Source: Natrinema sp046097095
Lineage (GTDB): Archaea > Halobacteriota > Halobacteria > Halobacteriales > Natrialbaceae
Direction: 5' to 3'
Assembly: GCF_046097095.1 (NCBI RefSeq)
Contig: NZ_CP175698.1
Coordinates: 3,286,001 to 3,350,000 of the forward strand
DNA length: 64,000 nt
Made by a program: the position numbers and the translations under genes. Below the pieces are notes generated by a model, which was given only the letters and a program-made list of their open reading frames with translations, was not told the DNA's origin and searched no databases. Below are positions 61,791 through 64,000 of the stretch, one piece after another (the first letter of the stretch is position 1; every line of letters begins with the position of its first letter).

Positions 61791-61906
61791 GGCGGGCCGT
61801 TCGAACGACGACGATTAATAGCTGTCTGTGTCGCCGCTGGCGCGGGCCATCGTCCCGGCCCGGGCTGTGGTCGGACTTTAAGGCGTTGTGCTCGAACGTC
61901 GCTCGT

Positions 61907-62839
61907 ATGTCACTCATCTTGCCAAGCGAACTCGTCGTCGACCGGTTTCTGCCGACGGTGCGGGCGATGCTGGCGACTCGTCTCGCCGAGCGAGGGCTGA
62001 CCCAGCAGGAGATCGCCGCGGAGCTCGGCGTCACACAGGCCGCCGTCAGCAAGTACGTCGCCGGCGAAGGCGGCGGCGACGACCGATTTCGGGACGATCC
62101 CGAGACCGTCGCGACCGTCGACCGCATCGCCGACGGGCTCGCAGGCGGCGAGATGGACGGCTACGACGCGCTCGCGGAACTCCTCTCGCTCGTCCGCAGT
62201 CTCGAGGACCGCGGCCCTATCTGCGAGCTGCACGAAGAGGTCATGCCGGAGCTACGCGGGCTCGGCTGTGATCTCTGCGTTCGCGGCCTCGATCCCGACG
62301 TGCGCGCCGAACGAGACGTGCTCGCGAACGTCCGCACCGCCGCACGGACCCTCGCGTCGATCCCCGGCATGGCCGAGGTCATCCCGAACGTCGGCACCAA
62401 CGTCGGCATGTGCTTGCCCAGTCCCGACGACGAGACCGACGTGGCCGCGGTGCCCGGCCGCATCTACGCTATGGGCGGTCGGATCGAGATCCCAGCCAAC
62501 CCCGAGTTCGGCGCGTCGAAACACGTCGCAACCGCCGTCCTCGCCGCCAACGCCGTCGACCCGGCCGTTCGCGGGGCGACGAATATCGCCACCGACGACG
62601 AACTGCTCGCGGCCGCACGTGAGCGGGGGATCGAACCACTCGAGTTCGACGCCGACTACGAGGACCGCGCCGACCACCTCCGAACCCGGTTCGAGGAACG
62701 CAGAACGGTTCCCCGGATCGCGTACCACAGCGGCGCGTTCGGCATCGAGCCCGCCACGTACGTCTTCGGCTCGACGGCCGCCGACGCAGCCGATCTGGTC
62801 GCAGAGTTACGCTCGAAGCACCGACGCGCCGATCGGTGA
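61907..62839 (+). CDS. thiR: ThiR-type regulator (HTH + ThiN domain)
   Basis: A 310-aa protein: an XRE-type helix-turn-helix (about 25-50, LTQQEIAAELGVTQAAVSKY), a linker with CDLC, then a ThiN (thiamine phosphate synthase-like) domain from about residue 130, with IPNVGTNVGM, GRIEIPANPEFGAS and VPRIAYHSGAFGIEPATYVFG. In haloarchaea HTH-ThiN fusions (ThiR) sense thiamine phosphate and control thiamine genes. TTTAAGG about 27 nt before the ATG gives a leaderless transcript. No thiamine synthesis genes are in view. Confidence 0.87.
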   Translation: MSLILPSELVVDRFLPTVRAMLATRLAERGLTQQEIAAELGVTQAAVSKYVAGEGGGDDRFRDDPETVATVDRIADGLAGGEMDGYDALAELLSLVRSLEDRGPICELHEEVMPELRGLGCDLCVRGLDPDVRAERDVLANVRTAARTLASIPGMAEVIPNVGTNVGMCLPSPDDETDVAAVPGRIYAMGGRIEIPANPEFGASKHVATAVLAANAVDPAVRGATNIATDDELLAAARERGIEPLEFDADYEDRADHLRTRFEERRTVPRIAYHSGAFGIEPATYVFGSTAADAADLVAELRSKHRRADR

Positions 62840-63160
62840 GTTCGCCCTCAAGGAGCCACATCTGACCGCCGAGTCGAAGTCCAGGCCGGGCTCGTGTGCG
62901 CCCGATCCGGCAATAACTGCCGACCGATTACGGCGAGCGCAATTCCGTCCGCCGTACAGGGGTTTCGAATCTGTCAACTGACAAACTTCCGGGTCAAAAC
63001 AGTTGTGCGCACCGCTACTGTGTGGCGGCCGGTGGTCCGATCCCTGCTCTCGTCGGTATTCCCCCACAACTGAGAGCGAGGGTGCGTCCGGACGCGATAG
63101 CACGGCGGTCCGTCGTTACAAAACCGGTAATAATGCGCCGTCACTCGCTTTGTTCGCCCG
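62840..63160. other. Intergenic region before the DUF354 gene
   Basis: 321 bp. CGGTAATAATG near 63123-63133 is the likely TATA element for the next gene, roughly 30 nt before the ATG at 63161. An inverted repeat CAACTG...CAGTTG flanks about 62977-63015. No coding frame or RNA gene is convincing. Confidence 0.45.
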
Positions 63161-64000
63161 ATGGACGTAATCGTCACGATCCAACACGGGGGAAACGTTC
63201 ACTTTTTCAAACACCTCATACGAACGCTTCGGGGCGCAGGTCACGATGTCCACGTTTTCGCTCGAGAGGCCGAAGTCGTGAGTTCTCTCCTAGAGTCTTA
63301 CGACATCGATCACGAACTCCTCTGTAAAGAACCGGAGACGCTGTTCGACCTCGGACTGACTCAGATCCGATACGAACTGCGTATCTTCAACCGAGCGCGC
63401 GCGATCGACCCGGACTACATCATCAGCAGCCACGGGATCGCCGCCTCTCACGTCGCCACGCTCGTCGGCGCAGAGAGCCTCGTCTATATCGACACTGAGA
63501 CGAGCATCAACCACGGAAACGCCCTCACAACTCCGTTCGCAGACCGCATCTATACACCCTCGAGTTTCAACGAGGACATCGGCGACGACCACGTTCGGTA
63601 CCCCGGCTACCACGAACTCGCGTACCTCCATCCCGACCGGTTCGAACCGGATCCGGACCTCCTTCGTCGAAACGGGGTCGAGCCCGACGATCGGTACGCC
63701 GTCGTTCGCCGCGGCGCGTTCAACAGCAACCACGACATCGGCAAAAGCGGGATTTCCGCAACGGGGTGTCAGCGGATCGTCGACGATCTCGCGCAAGACG
63801 GGACGGTGTACGTATCCGACGAGAGCGGCCGTCCGCTCCCGGCAAACGCCGATCCGATTCCCGTCGAACCGGCGAACTTCCACCAGTTGCTCGCCTTCGC
63901 CGACCTCGTCGTCGGTGACGTCGCCACGACGACGATGGAGGCCGGCGTCCTCGGCACGCCCACCGTTCGCATCAGCCCATTCGCCGGTTCCGCGGACATG
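63161..64000 (+). CDS. DUF354-type glycosyltransferase-like protein (runs off right edge)
   Basis: Open for 280 codons to the right edge. It starts MDVIVTIQHGGNVHFFKHLI, then RGAGHDVHVFAREAEVVSSL, YIISSHGIAASHVA and GVLGTPTVRISPFAG, the pattern of DUF354, a GT-B-fold group resembling UDP-GlcNAc 2-epimerase/MurG. Such genes lie in surface-glycan and N-glycosylation clusters. The C-terminal part with the nucleotide-sugar site is partly outside the window, so the reaction is open. A leaderless start is likely. Confidence 0.75.
   Translation, partial: MDVIVTIQHGGNVHFFKHLIRTLRGAGHDVHVFAREAEVVSSLLESYDIDHELLCKEPETLFDLGLTQIRYELRIFNRARAIDPDYIISSHGIAASHVATLVGAESLVYIDTETSINHGNALTTPFADRIYTPSSFNEDIGDDHVRYPGYHELAYLHPDRFEPDPDLLRRNGVEPDDRYAVVRRGAFNSNHDIGKSGISATGCQRIVDDLAQDGTVYVSDESGRPLPANADPIPVEPANFHQLLAFADLVVGDVATTTMEAGVLGTPTVRISPFAGSADM

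Overview
The window is chromosomal DNA of a haloarchaeon. The evidence is very acidic proteins with aspartate- and glutamate-rich linkers, high GC, twin-arginine signal peptides on secreted proteins, many genes with a TATA-like box about 26 nt before the start codon (leaderless transcripts), and archaeal or haloarchaeal families: HalOD1, L21e, Rpb4, aEF1B, NreA, TmcA, archaeal GluRS, isopentenyl phosphate kinase and ThiR. The overall look is that of the Natrinema/Haloterrigena group, but the genus is an inference. No tRNA, rRNA, insertion sequence or CRISPR array was found.

Layout. 1-9 kb: a partial MutS-like gene, purF, a Get3/ArsA-type ATPase, a membrane glycosyltransferase, an aminotransferase, a Tat-exported subtilase and a CinA-type amidohydrolase. 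9-15 kb: small haloarchaeal families (HalOD1, DUF5789, DUF302, CPBP), an AI-2E transporter and an NhaC antiporter. 15-19 kb: the repair protein NreA, a zinc-finger micro-protein next to aEF1B, and a second AI-2E transporter. 19-22.5 kb: an MBL hydrolase diverging from an unrecognised gene with class I terpene-synthase signatures, then a cystathionine gamma-synthase/lyase-type gene. 22.5-27 kb: an information-processing cluster (L21e, Rpb4, DUF655, RsmA, MscS, HemK2-type methyltransferase). 27-36 kb: a PQQ-repeat lipoprotein, a two-gene MetE-like pair, a nitroreductase, a large exported GH3 glycosidase with a dockerin-like tail, and a Gfo/Idh/MocA oxidoreductase.

36-48.8 kb: HD phosphohydrolase, amidohydrolase, gamma carbonic anhydrase-like protein, OsmC, membrane hydrolase, MBL hydrolase, an S1-OB-DHH protein with degenerate catalytic motifs, TmcA, a short-chain dehydrogenase and DUF456. 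48.8-54 kb: gltX, a Tat lipoprotein, a prenyl diphosphate synthase and RNase J on one strand. 54.2-60 kb: a potassium-uptake island with two TrkH pores, two TrkA/RCK regulators and a mini membrane protein. 60-62 kb: isopentenyl phosphate kinase and mevalonate kinase, then the thiamine regulator ThiR. The right edge cuts a DUF354-type gene.

Two themes link genes. First, isoprenoids: mevalonate kinase, IPK and the prenyl synthase lie on the same strand, with the potassium island between IPK and RNase J/prenyl synthase; a terpene-synthase-like protein about 30 kb away could use the same prenyl diphosphates. Second, salt and osmotic balance: NhaC, MscS and the Trk system. The most interesting signals are the terpene-synthase-like gene with two palindromes at its promoter, a pair of strong hairpins starting 25 nt after an orphan TATA box at 42.0 kb, a nested-hairpin element at 22.55 kb, and the apparently catalytically dead DHH protein.
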